A DNA stretch of 64,000 nt from Oleiagrimonas sp964566965 (lineage in GTDB: Bacteria > Pseudomonadota > Gammaproteobacteria > Xanthomonadales > Rhodanobacteraceae), in contig CAZMKO010000003.1 in NCBI GenBank assembly GCA_964566965.1, forward strand, positions 1 to 64,000, read 5' to 3'. The translations under genes were made by a program, and so were the position numbers. Below, in pieces: positions 16,475-24,735 of the stretch; within the stretch, counting starts at the first letter, position 1, and every line of letters begins with the position of its first letter. The notes beneath the pieces are model-generated. The model saw only the letters and a list, made by a program, of their open reading frames with translations. It did no database searches and was not told the DNA's origin.

Positions 16475-17217
16475 GCATGCCGATCCTGGAGGTGGCAGCC
16501 AACTCGGTCGCGTCGGCCTGTGCCGCGCAGGCCGGCGGCGCGGAGCGGGTGGAACTGTGCGTGGCCCTGGAACTGGGCGGCCTCACGCCGTCCCATGGCA
16601 CGATCGCCCTGGTTCGCGAGCGGCTGGATATCGCCGTCTACGTGCTGATTCGTCCGCGTGGTGGCGATTTCGTCTATCACGACGCGGAAATCGACACCAT
16701 GTGCCGCGACATCAAAGCCTGCGCCGCCCTGGGGTGCGACGGCGTGGTGATCGGTGCGCTGGACCGGCACGCTGCCGTGGACCTGGCCGCGTGTCGTGCC
16801 TTGGTCGACGCCGCCGGTGCCATGGGAGTGACCTTTCACCGCGCTTTCGATCTGACGGTGGACCCGGCCGCCGCCTTGGAGGCCGTGGTGGCGTTGGGGT
16901 GCGAGCGCATCCTCAGCTCGGGCGGGCAGCCCGATGCCATGCAGGGCGCCGAGCAGCTGCGTCGCCTCGTGATCCAGGCTGGCTCGCGCCTGGCCGTGAT
17001 GCCCGGCGCCGGCGTTCGCGCCGGGAACATCGCTGCTCTGGCGCGCCGTACCGGTGCCCGCGAGTTTCATGCCTCGGCCAAACGCACGCACCCCACCCGA
17101 TCGACGGTGTCGACGACGTTTGCCGACATGGCCGCCGGCGAAACCCGCACCGATCGCGAGGAGGTGCATGCCATGGTCGAGGCATTGCGCGGGACGGAGG
17201 GCAACCCGGGCAAGTAG
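16471..17217 (+). CDS. cutC: CutC family protein
   Basis: The 248-residue TIM-barrel protein opens with PILEVAANSVASACAAQAGG and ERVELC. VLIRPRGGDFVY, GCDGVVIGALD, VTFHRAFD, ERILSSGGQ and VMPGAGV follow, all standard CutC landmarks. CutC was first linked to copper homeostasis in E. coli, but its catalytic role is unsettled, so copper handling should not be assumed. It is cytoplasmic and overlaps the asparaginase stop. In some bacteria cutC sits beside glycosylasparaginase genes, which hints at a shared role in glycoconjugate turnover. Confidence 0.93.
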   Translation: MSMPILEVAANSVASACAAQAGGAERVELCVALELGGLTPSHGTIALVRERLDIAVYVLIRPRGGDFVYHDAEIDTMCRDIKACAALGCDGVVIGALDRHAAVDLAACRALVDAAGAMGVTFHRAFDLTVDPAAALEAVVALGCERILSSGGQPDAMQGAEQLRRLVIQAGSRLAVMPGAGVRAGNIAALARRTGAREFHASAKRTHPTRSTVSTTFADMAAGETRTDREEVHAMVEALRGTEGNPGK

Positions 17218-17297
17218 TGGCGGATAGCGCTCCGCATCCTGCCATCGCCGCCATGGGGCGCTTCCACGGGGGGCATGGATGTCATGAAACCCTTGTG

Positions 17298-17468
17298 GGG
17301 AACCTCGAAAAACCGGACTTTTTTTACGGGAGCAGCTTCAGCCGCAATGGCAAGATACCCGCAAGCATTGATCGCGGCTGAAGCCGCTCCCACAGGTTGA
17401 TGTCCCGTATCCGGTTTTTCGAAGTGCCCTACAGTGGCCTTGATGAAAATGCAGGTTCATCGAGGTGC
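17298..17468. repeat. Nested inverted-repeat element, copy A
   Basis: An outer inverted repeat (GGGAACCTCGAAAAACCGG at 17298 and CCGGTTTTTCGAAGTGCCC near 17411-17429) encloses an inner one. The inner arms are GGGAGCAGCTTCAGCCGC (17328-17345) and GCGGCTGAAGCCGCTCCC (17374-17391). A tail reading GTGGCCTTGATGAAAATGCA follows. The same module occurs at 41418-41590 in the opposite orientation. It has no coding capacity and fills the convergent gap between cutC and the LOG gene. It looks like a REP-derived or MITE-like element. Confidence 0.8.
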
Positions 17469-17470
17469 CT

Positions 17471-17530
17471 TGTGGGAGCGGCCCCCGGCCGCGATGCTTT
17501 CCCGAGTCCCGAGTCCCGAGTCCCGAATCC
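17471..17530. repeat. REP-like half palindrome followed by CCCGAGT tandem repeats
   Basis: GTGGGAGCGGCCCCCGGCC at 17473 resembles one arm of the REP pairs elsewhere in the window. It is followed by GATGCTTT and three to four tandem TCCCGAG units (about 17500-17530), ending just before the LOG stop. The same association of REP arm plus tandem TCCCGAG recurs at 53173-53220. Confidence 0.7.
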
Positions 17531-17533
17531 CAC

Positions 17534-18115
17534 CTACTCCCGCACCACCGCGAACTCCCGCGCATCCTCGCTCCACACCGGGGCGTCCACAATCGCCGGC
17601 AGCACATCGTCCGGTGTGGCGACCCGTTGCCACATGGCGGCATGTTCCGGGTTCATGAAATGCTCGGCGATGACCTGCTGCATGAAGGCATCCAGCGGTT
17701 CGTAGAAGTGCCGGGTATCCAGCAGGACGATGGGATTGAGGTACAGGCCCAGGCGTTTCAGCGTGATGGCCTCGAACAGCTCCTCCAGCGTGCCGCAGCC
17801 GCCGGGCAGGGCGATGACGGCATCCGATCCGGTCAGAAGCTTGTGCTTGCGCTCGCGCATGTCGCCGACCAGCTCCAGCTGGGTCAGGCCGGGATGGCCC
17901 CATTCCAGGTCGGCCATGAAGCGCGGCAGGATGCCGATGACTTCGCCGCCTTTGGACAAGGCGCCGTCGGCCACCGCGCCCATGGATCCGGCCGAGCCGC
18001 CGCCGTAGACCAGGGTATGGCCGCCGTCGGCAAGCAGCTCGCCTACACGGTACGCCGCCTCGCGGTAGACAGGATCGGACTGGTTGCTGGAGGCGCAGTA
18101 GACACAGATGCGCAT
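17534..18115 (-). CDS. LOG family protein (putative nucleoside 5'-monophosphate phosphoribohydrolase)
   Basis: The 193-residue protein has the lysine-decarboxylase-like Rossmann fold of LOG proteins, with VYCASSNQSDPVYREAA, LVYGGGSAGSMGAVADG and the defining PGGCGTLEELFEA. Characterised members release the base from AMP or cytokinin nucleotides; lysine decarboxylase annotations of this family are wrong. Members cannot be told apart by sequence alone, so the substrate is left open. ATG 18115 is followed by RICVYCASS, the normal family start. It lies downstream of a terminator and is probably a single-gene unit. Confidence 0.9.
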   Translation of the reverse strand: MRICVYCASSNQSDPVYREAAYRVGELLADGGHTLVYGGGSAGSMGAVADGALSKGGEVIGILPRFMADLEWGHPGLTQLELVGDMRERKHKLLTGSDAVIALPGGCGTLEELFEAITLKRLGLYLNPIVLLDTRHFYEPLDAFMQQVIAEHFMNPEHAAMWQRVATPDDVLPAIVDAPVWSEDAREFAVVRE

Positions 18116-18223
18116 GAGGTGCTCCCTCAGACTGATGGGTGATCGTGAATCCGCCCATTATCGCGCAGCGCCGCGCGATCGGCACCCCGGTGCCGATCGT
18201 CGCCATGGTTCGAAAGAGGTCGC

Positions 18224-18275
18224 AAAAAAAGACATGCCCCGGCCGCGACCGCTGCGACAGCGGCCGGGGATGCCT
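18224..18275 (-). terminator. Intrinsic terminator of the LysM gene
   Basis: On the minus strand CCCCGGCCGC (around 18257-18268) pairs with GCGGCCGGGG (around 18236-18245), followed by seven T at 18224-18230. It lies directly after the stop at 18283. Confidence 0.85.
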
Positions 18276-18282
18276 GGAGAAA

Positions 18283-19944
18283 TCAGCCGGTCACGCTGAC
18301 CTTGCCCGGCAGGGCCACCATGTTGCGATCCCCGATGTTGCCGTCGCCGGCCTGGGAAATGTGGAACAGACGCTCGGCGGTGCCGTAGTCGTTGCCGCCA
18401 AGATTGCGCGCCAAGGCCACGGCAAAGTCCTGGGTGCTGATCGGCTTGCCGTCGTAGTCCTGGGCCAGGGCCTTGAGCTTGAAATCGGTGCCCTGGGAAG
18501 CGTCGATGGCCTTTTGCACATACGATTCCAGCTGCCCCATCTCCTCCTGGGTGTAGGTGATGGTCACCGTCTGCCCCGGCTTCACCGGTCCGTCCTTGGC
18601 GTTCTCGACGCTGCCGGTCTGGGCGGCGTTGATGAGTTGCGAGGTGTTGTCGTCGGCCTTGATGGTGTAGCTGTAGGTACGCGCATCGGCAATCTCGTTG
18701 CCGTCGGCGTCGAACTTCTGGCTCATCGTCATCGGCACGTTGTCGCCGTATTGCAAGTCGACGGTGCGCGTCATGCTGCCATCCGGCTCGGTGACCACCA
18801 CCGAGCTGCCGGTGTTCTTGGCGCCGTTGACACCGATGCTGACCGGGCCGAGCTTGGCGTCGAACTTGGTCTGTGAGGAGTAGTCCAGTTTCTCGATGGT
18901 CTTGACGTTGGCGATGCCGTCGCCGTTGTCCTCGGGCAGGTTGCCGCCGGCCAGGAAATCGTTGTACGCGGCGCGGCCGGCTTCGGTGGACAGGTCGAAT
19001 TCGGCCGATTGCAAGGTGGCGTTGCCGAGGTGGTCGGCACGGCCGAGCATGGCACTGGCCACGCCGAAGTCCACGCCGACGCCGTTGTAGGCATCGATGG
19101 CCTCGGTGGGGCCGGCGGTGACGCGGACCGTGTGGTCATCGGTCTTTTCCACGGCCACGCTGGTGCCGGAGGCCTCGGTGTGGGTGTATTTGTTGGCCAG
19201 GTTCTTGAAGGTGGCCTGGAATTCATTGGTGCTGTAGTGCGACCCGTCGATCTTCACGCTGGTGCCGGTGGGCATCGAATCGGGATCGAACGGATTGACG
19301 GAGGCAAGGTCGGTACCGTTGGCGGTCGCCTCCGGCATGGCCACTTCCCAGGACGACTTGATGCCTTCGGTATGGCCGACTTCGAGGCCGGCCTGCTTGC
19401 TGTGCACGCCGGCCTTCAGCGATACCGACACGTCACCGGATACGGTATAGGTGGTGGTGCCATTCTCGGTTTTCTTGCCGGCCGTGGTGCTGGCGTTGGC
19501 ATCGACGCCGAAGCTGACGCCGCGGCCCTTGGCGTTGGTCACGTCCTTGCTGAAGCCGGTGCCGGTGGACAGCGATACCGTGCCTGCGTCCGGGTCTACG
19601 CCGACCTTGGTCGACTGGTGCGTTTCGGAGGTGGTCTTGGTGCCGTTGGTGTCGGTTTGGCTGGTTTCGTTCTTTTCCGTTGCCGTGGCGCCGGCATTGA
19701 CCGGCGTGGCGTTGTTGCCACCGCCACCGTTGCCGGCCTCGGGGATGGCCAGCCGCATGCCCGCCTGCAGCAACACCGGTGGATGGATCTGCGGGTTGGC
19801 GTCGTACAACGCCTGGGCGGAGACGCCGTAATCCTTGGCCACGCTTTGCAGCGTTTCGCCGGGAGCCATGACGTGTTCGTTGGCCGCCGGCGGCGACTGC
19901 CACTGCTGAAACGGGTTGCCGGATGAAATGCCGGGAATGCTCAT
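18283..19944 (-). CDS. LysM-domain protein with long beta-rich region, no signal peptide
   Basis: The 553-residue product begins MSIPGISSGNPFQQWQ at ATG 19944, with AAGGTG upstream. A LysM domain at about residues 24-68 (HVMAPGETLQSVAKDYGVSAQ) predicts binding to N-acetylglucosamine polymers. A Thr/Asn/Gly-rich linker (70-115) leads to about 350 residues of alternating polar/aliphatic sequence (GTTTYTVSGDVSVSLKAGV, VTAGPTEAIDAYNGVGVDFG). That pattern suggests an extended beta structure. The C-terminal 100 residues are mixed helix. I know no named family for this part. It lacks a signal peptide, membrane helix and cysteines. It could be a non-classically secreted or type III/VI-secreted wall-directed protein, or a structural phage-like protein; these are inferences. 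Confidence 0.75.
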   Translation of the reverse strand: MSIPGISSGNPFQQWQSPPAANEHVMAPGETLQSVAKDYGVSAQALYDANPQIHPPVLLQAGMRLAIPEAGNGGGGNNATPVNAGATATEKNETSQTDTNGTKTTSETHQSTKVGVDPDAGTVSLSTGTGFSKDVTNAKGRGVSFGVDANASTTAGKKTENGTTTYTVSGDVSVSLKAGVHSKQAGLEVGHTEGIKSSWEVAMPEATANGTDLASVNPFDPDSMPTGTSVKIDGSHYSTNEFQATFKNLANKYTHTEASGTSVAVEKTDDHTVRVTAGPTEAIDAYNGVGVDFGVASAMLGRADHLGNATLQSAEFDLSTEAGRAAYNDFLAGGNLPEDNGDGIANVKTIEKLDYSSQTKFDAKLGPVSIGVNGAKNTGSSVVVTEPDGSMTRTVDLQYGDNVPMTMSQKFDADGNEIADARTYSYTIKADDNTSQLINAAQTGSVENAKDGPVKPGQTVTITYTQEEMGQLESYVQKAIDASQGTDFKLKALAQDYDGKPISTQDFAVALARNLGGNDYGTAERLFHISQAGDGNIGDRNMVALPGKVSVTG

Positions 19945-20005
19945 GTGCCGCACCTTGCATGTCGGGGATACAGGCAGGGTAAGCGTTTGTGCGTCGCCGT
20001 GGTAT

Positions 20006-20018
20006 CTGGGGAAAACCC
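20006..20018. promoter_or_regulatory. Second copy of the CTGGGGAAAACCC motif
   Basis: This is identical over 13 bases to 12010-12022. It lies 62 bases upstream of the LysM gene start at 19944, reading in the opposite sense to that gene. The adjoining palindrome is less complete here (CCCGTAG). Confidence 0.4.
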
Positions 20019-20084
20019 GTAGTGGAAGCGGCGCGACCGGTCCATTGTTCCGGGTGCCAAAACCCGTGGCGGGCCCCAGGCCAC

Positions 20085-20164
20085 CGCGGCCATGGGCCGC
20101 TCCCGCAAAAGGTTTCAGGAAATTCCGGACAAACCCTTGCAGGAGCGGCCCATGGCCGTGATGC
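20085..20164. repeat. REP-like inverted pair 1
   Basis: CGCGGCCATGGGCCGCTCCC at 20085 faces GGAGCGGCCCATGGCCG at 20142. They are separated by a spacer containing GGTTTCAGGAAATTCCGGAC. Each arm is itself a palindrome (GGCCATGGGCC). It lies between the rho stop and the LysM gene start. Near-identical pairs, including the spacer, occur at 29038-29115, and the arms recur at 53120-53196. Confidence 0.85.
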
Positions 20165-20172
20165 ATCTTGTT

Positions 20173-21933
20173 TTACCGCTTCATGGAGTTGAAGAACTCG
20201 TCATTGGTCTTGGTGTTCTTCATCTTGTCGAGCATGAATTCGATGGCCGCGATTTCGTCCATCGGGTGCAACAGCTTGCGCAGGATCCAGACCTTCTGCA
20301 GCAGGTCCGGCGGAATCAGCAGATCCTCGCGACGGGTGCCGGAGCGGTTGATGTCGATGGCCGGGTACACGCGCTTCTCGGAGATGCGGCGGTTCAGGTG
20401 CACTTCCATGTTGCCGGTGCCCTTGAATTCCTCGTAGATCACCTCGTCCATCTTGGAACCGGTGTCGATCAGGGCGGTGGCGACGATGGTCAGGCTGCCG
20501 CCTTCCTCGACGTTGCGCGCGGCGCCGAAGAAGCGCTTCGGGCGCTGCAGGGCGTTGGCGTCGACGCCGCCGGTGAGCACCTTGCCGGATGTCGGCACCA
20601 CGGTGTTGTAGGCGCGGGCCAGGCGGGTGATCGAGTCCAGAAGGATGACCACGTCCTTCTTGTGCTCGACCAGGCGCTTGGCGCGCTCGATGACCATCTC
20701 GGCCACCTGCACGTGGCGTGCGGCGGGCTCGTCGAAGGTCGAGGAGATGACCTCGGCGCGCACGGTGCGCTGCATTTCGGTCACTTCCTCGGGGCGCTCG
20801 TCGATGAGCAGGATGATGACGTGCGCGTCGGGGTGGTTGTGGGTGATGGCCTGGGCCACGTTCTGCATCATCATCGTCTTGCCGGCCTTGGGCTGGGAGA
20901 CGATGAGGCCGCGCTGGCCCTTGCCGATGGGCGAGACCAGGTCGAGGATGCGCCCGGTGATGTCCTCGGTGGAGCCGTTGCCGCGTTCCAGGTGGTACGG
21001 GGTGCGCGGGAACAGCGGCGTGAGGTTCTCGAACAGCATCTTGTTCTTGGATGCTTCGATCGGATCGCCGTTGATGTCGTCCACGCGCAGCAGCGCGAAG
21101 TAGCGCTCGCCTTCCTTGGGATGGCGCACGCGGCCGGTGATGTAGTCGCCGGTGCGCAGGTTGAAGCGGCGGATCTGGCTGGGGCTGATGTAGATGTCGT
21201 CGGGGCCGGCCAGGTAGCTTTCGTCGGCCGAACGCAGGAAACCGAAGCCGTCCTGCAGGATTTCCAGCACGCCCTCGGCCCAGATGCCGCCGCCGGCCCG
21301 GGCGTGGGCCTTGAGGATGTTGAAGATGACATCCTGGCGACGCTGGCGCGCGACGCCTTCCTTGACCCCCAGTGATTCGGCGAACGCCAGCAGGTCGACC
21401 GGGTTTTTGCGCTTCAACTCGGTCAGGTTGATGACGTTGTTGTCGTCGCCGATGTCGGCGTTCTCGTCATCCACCGGCAGGCCGCGCGGATTGTTGCGGC
21501 CGCCACCGCGCTGGTTGTTACGCTCGTTGCGACGACGCCCACGACGGCGCTCGTTGCGGTTGTTGCCGCCGTTCCCGCTGTTGCCGCCCTTGTCGGACCT
21601 GTTGTTGTCGCCCTTGCCGGCATTGCCGCCTTTGTCGGACCCGCCCTTGTCGGGCTTGTCCGCGTGCGCGTCGTTGCCGCCTTTGTCGGCATGCCCGGCA
21701 TGGTCGTTCTTGGCGGTATCGCCCGCGGCGTCACCGCCGTCGGCGGCCTTGGCGTTCTTGCGGCGGCGCGGCTTGGGAGCTTCGCCACTGTTGCCGGGGT
21801 CGGGCGCGCCGGCGGATTCGTCGGGCTTGGCCGCGGCACGCCGCCGTGGCTTGGGCTTGGCGGCATCGGTGGGCAAGGGGGCGTCGGCCGGGGCCGGAGC
21901 CGCGGCGGGAGTTTTGTTTTCGGTGTCAGACAC
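20173..21933 (-). CDS. rho: Transcription termination factor Rho with long N-terminal insertion
   Basis: Rho is the hexameric RNA-dependent ATPase that ends transcription at Rho-dependent sites. The conserved part runs from LTELKRKNPVDLLAFAESLG through the cold-shock-like RNA-binding domain (GFGFLRSADESYL) to the ATPase core. The core has the P-loop SQPKAGKTMMMQ, LLIDERPEEVTEM, VVILLDSITRLARAYN and GGVDANALQRPKRFFGAARN. GTG 21933 is chosen, with GAGG nine bases upstream; a GTG at 21948 lacks a site. The product of about 586 residues exceeds E. coli Rho (419) because roughly the first 160 residues are low complexity. They are Pro/Ala/Lys-rich, then a Gly/Asn/Asp/Arg region with repeated DKGG units. 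Such insertions in Rho can extend RNA contacts. Confidence 0.97.
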   Translation of the reverse strand: MSDTENKTPAAAPAPADAPLPTDAAKPKPRRRAAAKPDESAGAPDPGNSGEAPKPRRRKNAKAADGGDAAGDTAKNDHAGHADKGGNDAHADKPDKGGSDKGGNAGKGDNNRSDKGGNSGNGGNNRNERRRGRRRNERNNQRGGGRNNPRGLPVDDENADIGDDNNVINLTELKRKNPVDLLAFAESLGVKEGVARQRRQDVIFNILKAHARAGGGIWAEGVLEILQDGFGFLRSADESYLAGPDDIYISPSQIRRFNLRTGDYITGRVRHPKEGERYFALLRVDDINGDPIEASKNKMLFENLTPLFPRTPYHLERGNGSTEDITGRILDLVSPIGKGQRGLIVSQPKAGKTMMMQNVAQAITHNHPDAHVIILLIDERPEEVTEMQRTVRAEVISSTFDEPAARHVQVAEMVIERAKRLVEHKKDVVILLDSITRLARAYNTVVPTSGKVLTGGVDANALQRPKRFFGAARNVEEGGSLTIVATALIDTGSKMDEVIYEEFKGTGNMEVHLNRRISEKRVYPAIDINRSGTRREDLLIPPDLLQKVWILRKLLHPMDEIAAIEFMLDKMKNTKTNDEFFNSMKR

Positions 21934-22142
21934 GAACGGGGACCTCACGGGGCGCCGTTGAAGGAAAGAAGGGGTGCGGAATTTTCCGGATTGGAAAACG
22001 CGCGAGCACGGAAGGGCTCGGCGGACAGCCGCAATCTAGCATTGGCGGCCGGGCGGCGTAAAGCCTTTGTCACGACCATGGTAACAGGTCCGGGCCGGGT
22101 ACGGCACGACGGCAACCGCGGCGGCCCGGGGAGCATGGTCAT

Positions 22143-22169
22143 GCCGGCGCCACACGGCGTGGCGCCGGC
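22143..22169 (-). terminator. Strong GC hairpin after trxA
   Basis: GCCGGCGCCAC (22143-22153) pairs perfectly with GTGGCGCCGGC (22159-22169), 7 bases after the trxA stop on the minus strand. There is no T-tract, so it may stabilise the 3' end or assist Rho rather than act alone. The remaining 200 bases up to the rho start probably form the rho leader; I see no other element in them. Confidence 0.55.
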
Positions 22170-22175
22170 GGACGC

Positions 22176-22502
22176 TTACAGCGCCTTGTCGACCATGGCG
22201 GTCACCTTGCCCTTGGGCACGGCGCCGACCTGGGTATCCTGGACCTGGCCGTCCTTGAACAGGATCATCGTGGGCACGCCACGGATGGAATAGTTCATGG
22301 CGGTCTTCTGCGACTGGTCCACGTCGACCTTGACCACCTTCACGCGGCCCTCGTACTCGGCGGCCACTTCCTCCAGAACCGGGTTCATGGCCTTGCACGG
22401 TCCGCACCAGGTGGCCCAGAAATCGACCAGGACCGGGGTATCGGATTTCAGCACCTGGGCGTCGAAATCGCCGTCGCTGACGTGGGTGATGGATTCGCTC
22501 AC
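22176..22502 (-). CDS. trxA: Thioredoxin 1
   Basis: The 108-residue protein has VLVDFWATWCGPCKAMNPVLEE with the redox pair in CGPC and the cis-proline loop RGVPTMILFKDG. It reduces protein disulfides in the cytoplasm using thioredoxin reductase. GTG 22502 has GGAG at about eight bases. It lies upstream of rho on the same strand and divergent from rhlB, the arrangement also seen in enterobacteria. Confidence 0.97.
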   Translation of the reverse strand: MSESITHVSDGDFDAQVLKSDTPVLVDFWATWCGPCKAMNPVLEEVAAEYEGRVKVVKVDVDQSQKTAMNYSIRGVPTMILFKDGQVQDTQVGAVPKGKVTAMVDKAL

Positions 22503-22831
22503 AGGGGTTCTCCGTGGTGATGTGGGAAGCGGGCCGGTGCGGGGGATGCCATGCCCGGATCGCTATCGGTTACACTAATGGGAATGGTCTGGCAAGCGGA
22601 TGCGCCGTGCACCCGGCCCGGTTCCCGCCACCTGCCCATTGCAGCGCAAGCGGTATCCGGTTTCAAGCGTCTGCACGCCGTCCCTTCCCGGGCGACCCGC
22701 CGGCTTGCGCCGGCTTCCAGTGACCAAAATGTGGGCCCTCACCGAATTTGCAAGGGCCCGGCGCGCCGCATCGCGCTTGCATCCTCTTTCAGGGCCCGGC
22801 GGATCGTGCCGCCGCCCACGGTTTCCCATTC
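22503..22831. promoter_or_regulatory. Divergent trxA/rhlB intergenic region
   Basis: This 329-base gap must hold the promoters of trxA and rhlB. A TACACT hexamer near 22571 and a hairpin GGGCCCT (22733-22739) / AGGGCCC (22753-22759) in the rhlB leader are visible. No promoter can be placed with confidence. Confidence 0.4.
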
Positions 22832-24655
22832 ATGGCTGATCACGTACTTACCGACACCTTCTTCGAAAGCTTCCAGTTGCATCCGCAATTGCAACAGGGG
22901 CTGGCCGATTGCGGCTTTACACGTTGCACCCCGATCCAGGCATTGACCCTGCCGGTCGCCCTGTCCGGCCGCGACGTCGCCGGCCAGGCACAGACCGGCA
23001 CCGGCAAGACCTGCGCCTTCCTGGTCGCGCTGATGAACCGCCTGCTGACGCAACCGGCGCGGGCCGCGCGCAAGGACACTGATCCGCGTGCGCTGGTTAT
23101 CGCCCCGACCCGCGAGCTGGCCATCCAGATCGACAAGGACGCGCGCGCCATCGGGCTGCATACCGAACTCAGGACGGCGCTGATCTACGGCGGCGTCGAC
23201 TACGACAAGCAGCGCCAGCAACTGCGCGACGGCTGCGACATCGTCATCGCCACGCCGGGCCGCATGCTCGACTACTACAAGCAGCACGTGTTCGGCCTGG
23301 ACAACGTCGAGGTGATGGTCATCGACGAGGCCGACCGCATGTTCGACCTCGGCTTCATCAAGGACGTGCGCTACATCTTCCGCCGCCTGCCGCCGCGCGA
23401 CGAGCGCCAGGTGCTGCTGTACTCGGCCACGCTCAGCCACCGCGTGCTGGAGCTGGCCTACGAGCACATGCACGAGGCCGAGAAGCTGGTCGCCGAGACC
23501 GACACCGTCACCGCCGACAAGGTGCGCCAAGTGGTGTATTTCCCGGCCAAGGAAGAAAAGCTGCCGCTGCTGCTGAACCTGCTGAAGAAGGAGCAGCCCG
23601 AGCGCGCCATCGTGTTCGTCAACACGCGCGCGCAGACCGACCGCGTGCAGGGCAACCTGCGCCGGCACGGCTACAGGGTCGGCGCGCTGTCCGGCGACGT
23701 GCCGCAGGACAAGCGCCAGAAGGTGCTCAAGCGCTTCAAGGACGACCAGCTGGAAATCCTGGTGTGCACCGACGTGGCCGCGCGCGGCCTGCACATCCCG
23801 CATGTCAGCCACGTGTTCAATTACGACCTGCCGCAGGACGCCGAGGACTACGTGCACCGCATCGGCCGCACCGCGCGCCTGGGCGAGGAGGGCGACGCCA
23901 TCAGCTTCGCCTGCGATCTGTACGCGATGAGCCTGCCCGACATCGAGGCCTACATCGAGCAGAAGATTCCGGTCGAGGCCGTTGATCCGGCGATGCTGGT
24001 GATGCCCAAGCCGGTACGCGAGCCCGAGCCACCGCGCCATCCGCGGGCGGCGGCCGGGGACGGCAACGCCGCCGCACCCTCGCGCAAGCGTCGTCGCCGC
24101 CGCCGCGGTGGTGCCGGCAACGGCGGGTCGGGCACGGCCGCGCCTGGTGTCGACAAGGCATCGTCCGAGGCCGCCGGCACCGCCGATGGCACGGACGGGA
24201 AAACCACCGCGGCCGCAAACGCGGCCAAGCCGGCCGGTTCACGGCCGCAGGGCGGGGAAGGCCAGGGGGCGCCGCGCAAGCGTCGTCGTCGCCGCGGCGG
24301 CCGCCATCGCAACCGCCATCCGGACGGCCGGACGGTACGGGAAGGGGCCAGCCCGGAGCGTCGTGGCGCGGCCAACACGGCGGCACATGGCGGCGACAGC
24401 GCGCGTCATGATGATGTCAAGAGCGCCGACCGCGCGCCGCGCGGAAATCGGGACAACCGCGAGCGGCGCAAGCGTCCGCAGGGTGCCTCGAGCACGGCTC
24501 CCGCGCCGCGTGCCGCGCCGGCCACCTCGCCGCAACCGGCGCCGAAGAACAACCACGCCACCACCACCCAGGTGCATGCGCGCGCCGTCGGCGGCGAGCG
24601 CAAGGGCGGTTTCCTGAAGCGGTTGGCCAAGGGGCTGTTCGGCGGCCACAAATAG
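22832..24655 (+). CDS. rhlB: DEAD-box RNA helicase RhlB with long basic C-terminal tail
   Basis: RhlB unwinds structured RNA and in many proteobacteria is part of the RNA degradosome. The helicase core (residues about 10-395) shows CTPIQ, AQTGTGKT, PTRELAIQ, VIDEADRMFDLGF, YSATLSHR, FVNTRAQTDRVQGNL, CTDVAARGLHIPHV and HRIGRTARLGEEGD. The remaining 210 residues are Ala/Pro/Gly-rich with Arg-rich blocks such as RKRRRRRRGG and KRRRRRGGRH. It ends in KGGFLKRLAKGLFGGHK, a possible membrane- or RNA-binding amphipathic helix. ATG 22832 starts at the family start MADHVLTDTFFE. The total of 607 residues compares with 421 in E. coli. Confidence 0.95.
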   Translation: MADHVLTDTFFESFQLHPQLQQGLADCGFTRCTPIQALTLPVALSGRDVAGQAQTGTGKTCAFLVALMNRLLTQPARAARKDTDPRALVIAPTRELAIQIDKDARAIGLHTELRTALIYGGVDYDKQRQQLRDGCDIVIATPGRMLDYYKQHVFGLDNVEVMVIDEADRMFDLGFIKDVRYIFRRLPPRDERQVLLYSATLSHRVLELAYEHMHEAEKLVAETDTVTADKVRQVVYFPAKEEKLPLLLNLLKKEQPERAIVFVNTRAQTDRVQGNLRRHGYRVGALSGDVPQDKRQKVLKRFKDDQLEILVCTDVAARGLHIPHVSHVFNYDLPQDAEDYVHRIGRTARLGEEGDAISFACDLYAMSLPDIEAYIEQKIPVEAVDPAMLVMPKPVREPEPPRHPRAAAGDGNAAAPSRKRRRRRRGGAGNGGSGTAAPGVDKASSEAAGTADGTDGKTTAAANAAKPAGSRPQGGEGQGAPRKRRRRRGGRHRNRHPDGRTVREGASPERRGAANTAAHGGDSARHDDVKSADRAPRGNRDNRERRKRPQGASSTAPAPRAAPATSPQPAPKNNHATTTQVHARAVGGERKGGFLKRLAKGLFGGHK

Positions 24656-24664
24656 GCCGTGACC

Positions 24665-24691
24665 GGTGCCGTCGTCTGCGCCGACGGCACC
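24665..24691 (+). terminator. Hairpin after rhlB
   Basis: GGTGCCGTCG (24665-24674) pairs with CGACGGCACC (24682-24691) 9 bases after the rhlB stop. The lack of a T-tract makes termination weak or Rho-assisted. Confidence 0.5.
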
Positions 24692-24735
24692 ACTTCACGG
24701 TATGCTCGCGCTGTCTTCCATTCCGTGACCGACCC

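Noticed and set aside
1..20000. Plant-inducible-promoter boxes (TTCGB-N15-TTCGB) that would show HrpX control of the secretion genes
   Set aside because: No convincing pair found in front of any visible gene; the main operon promoter lies outside the window.
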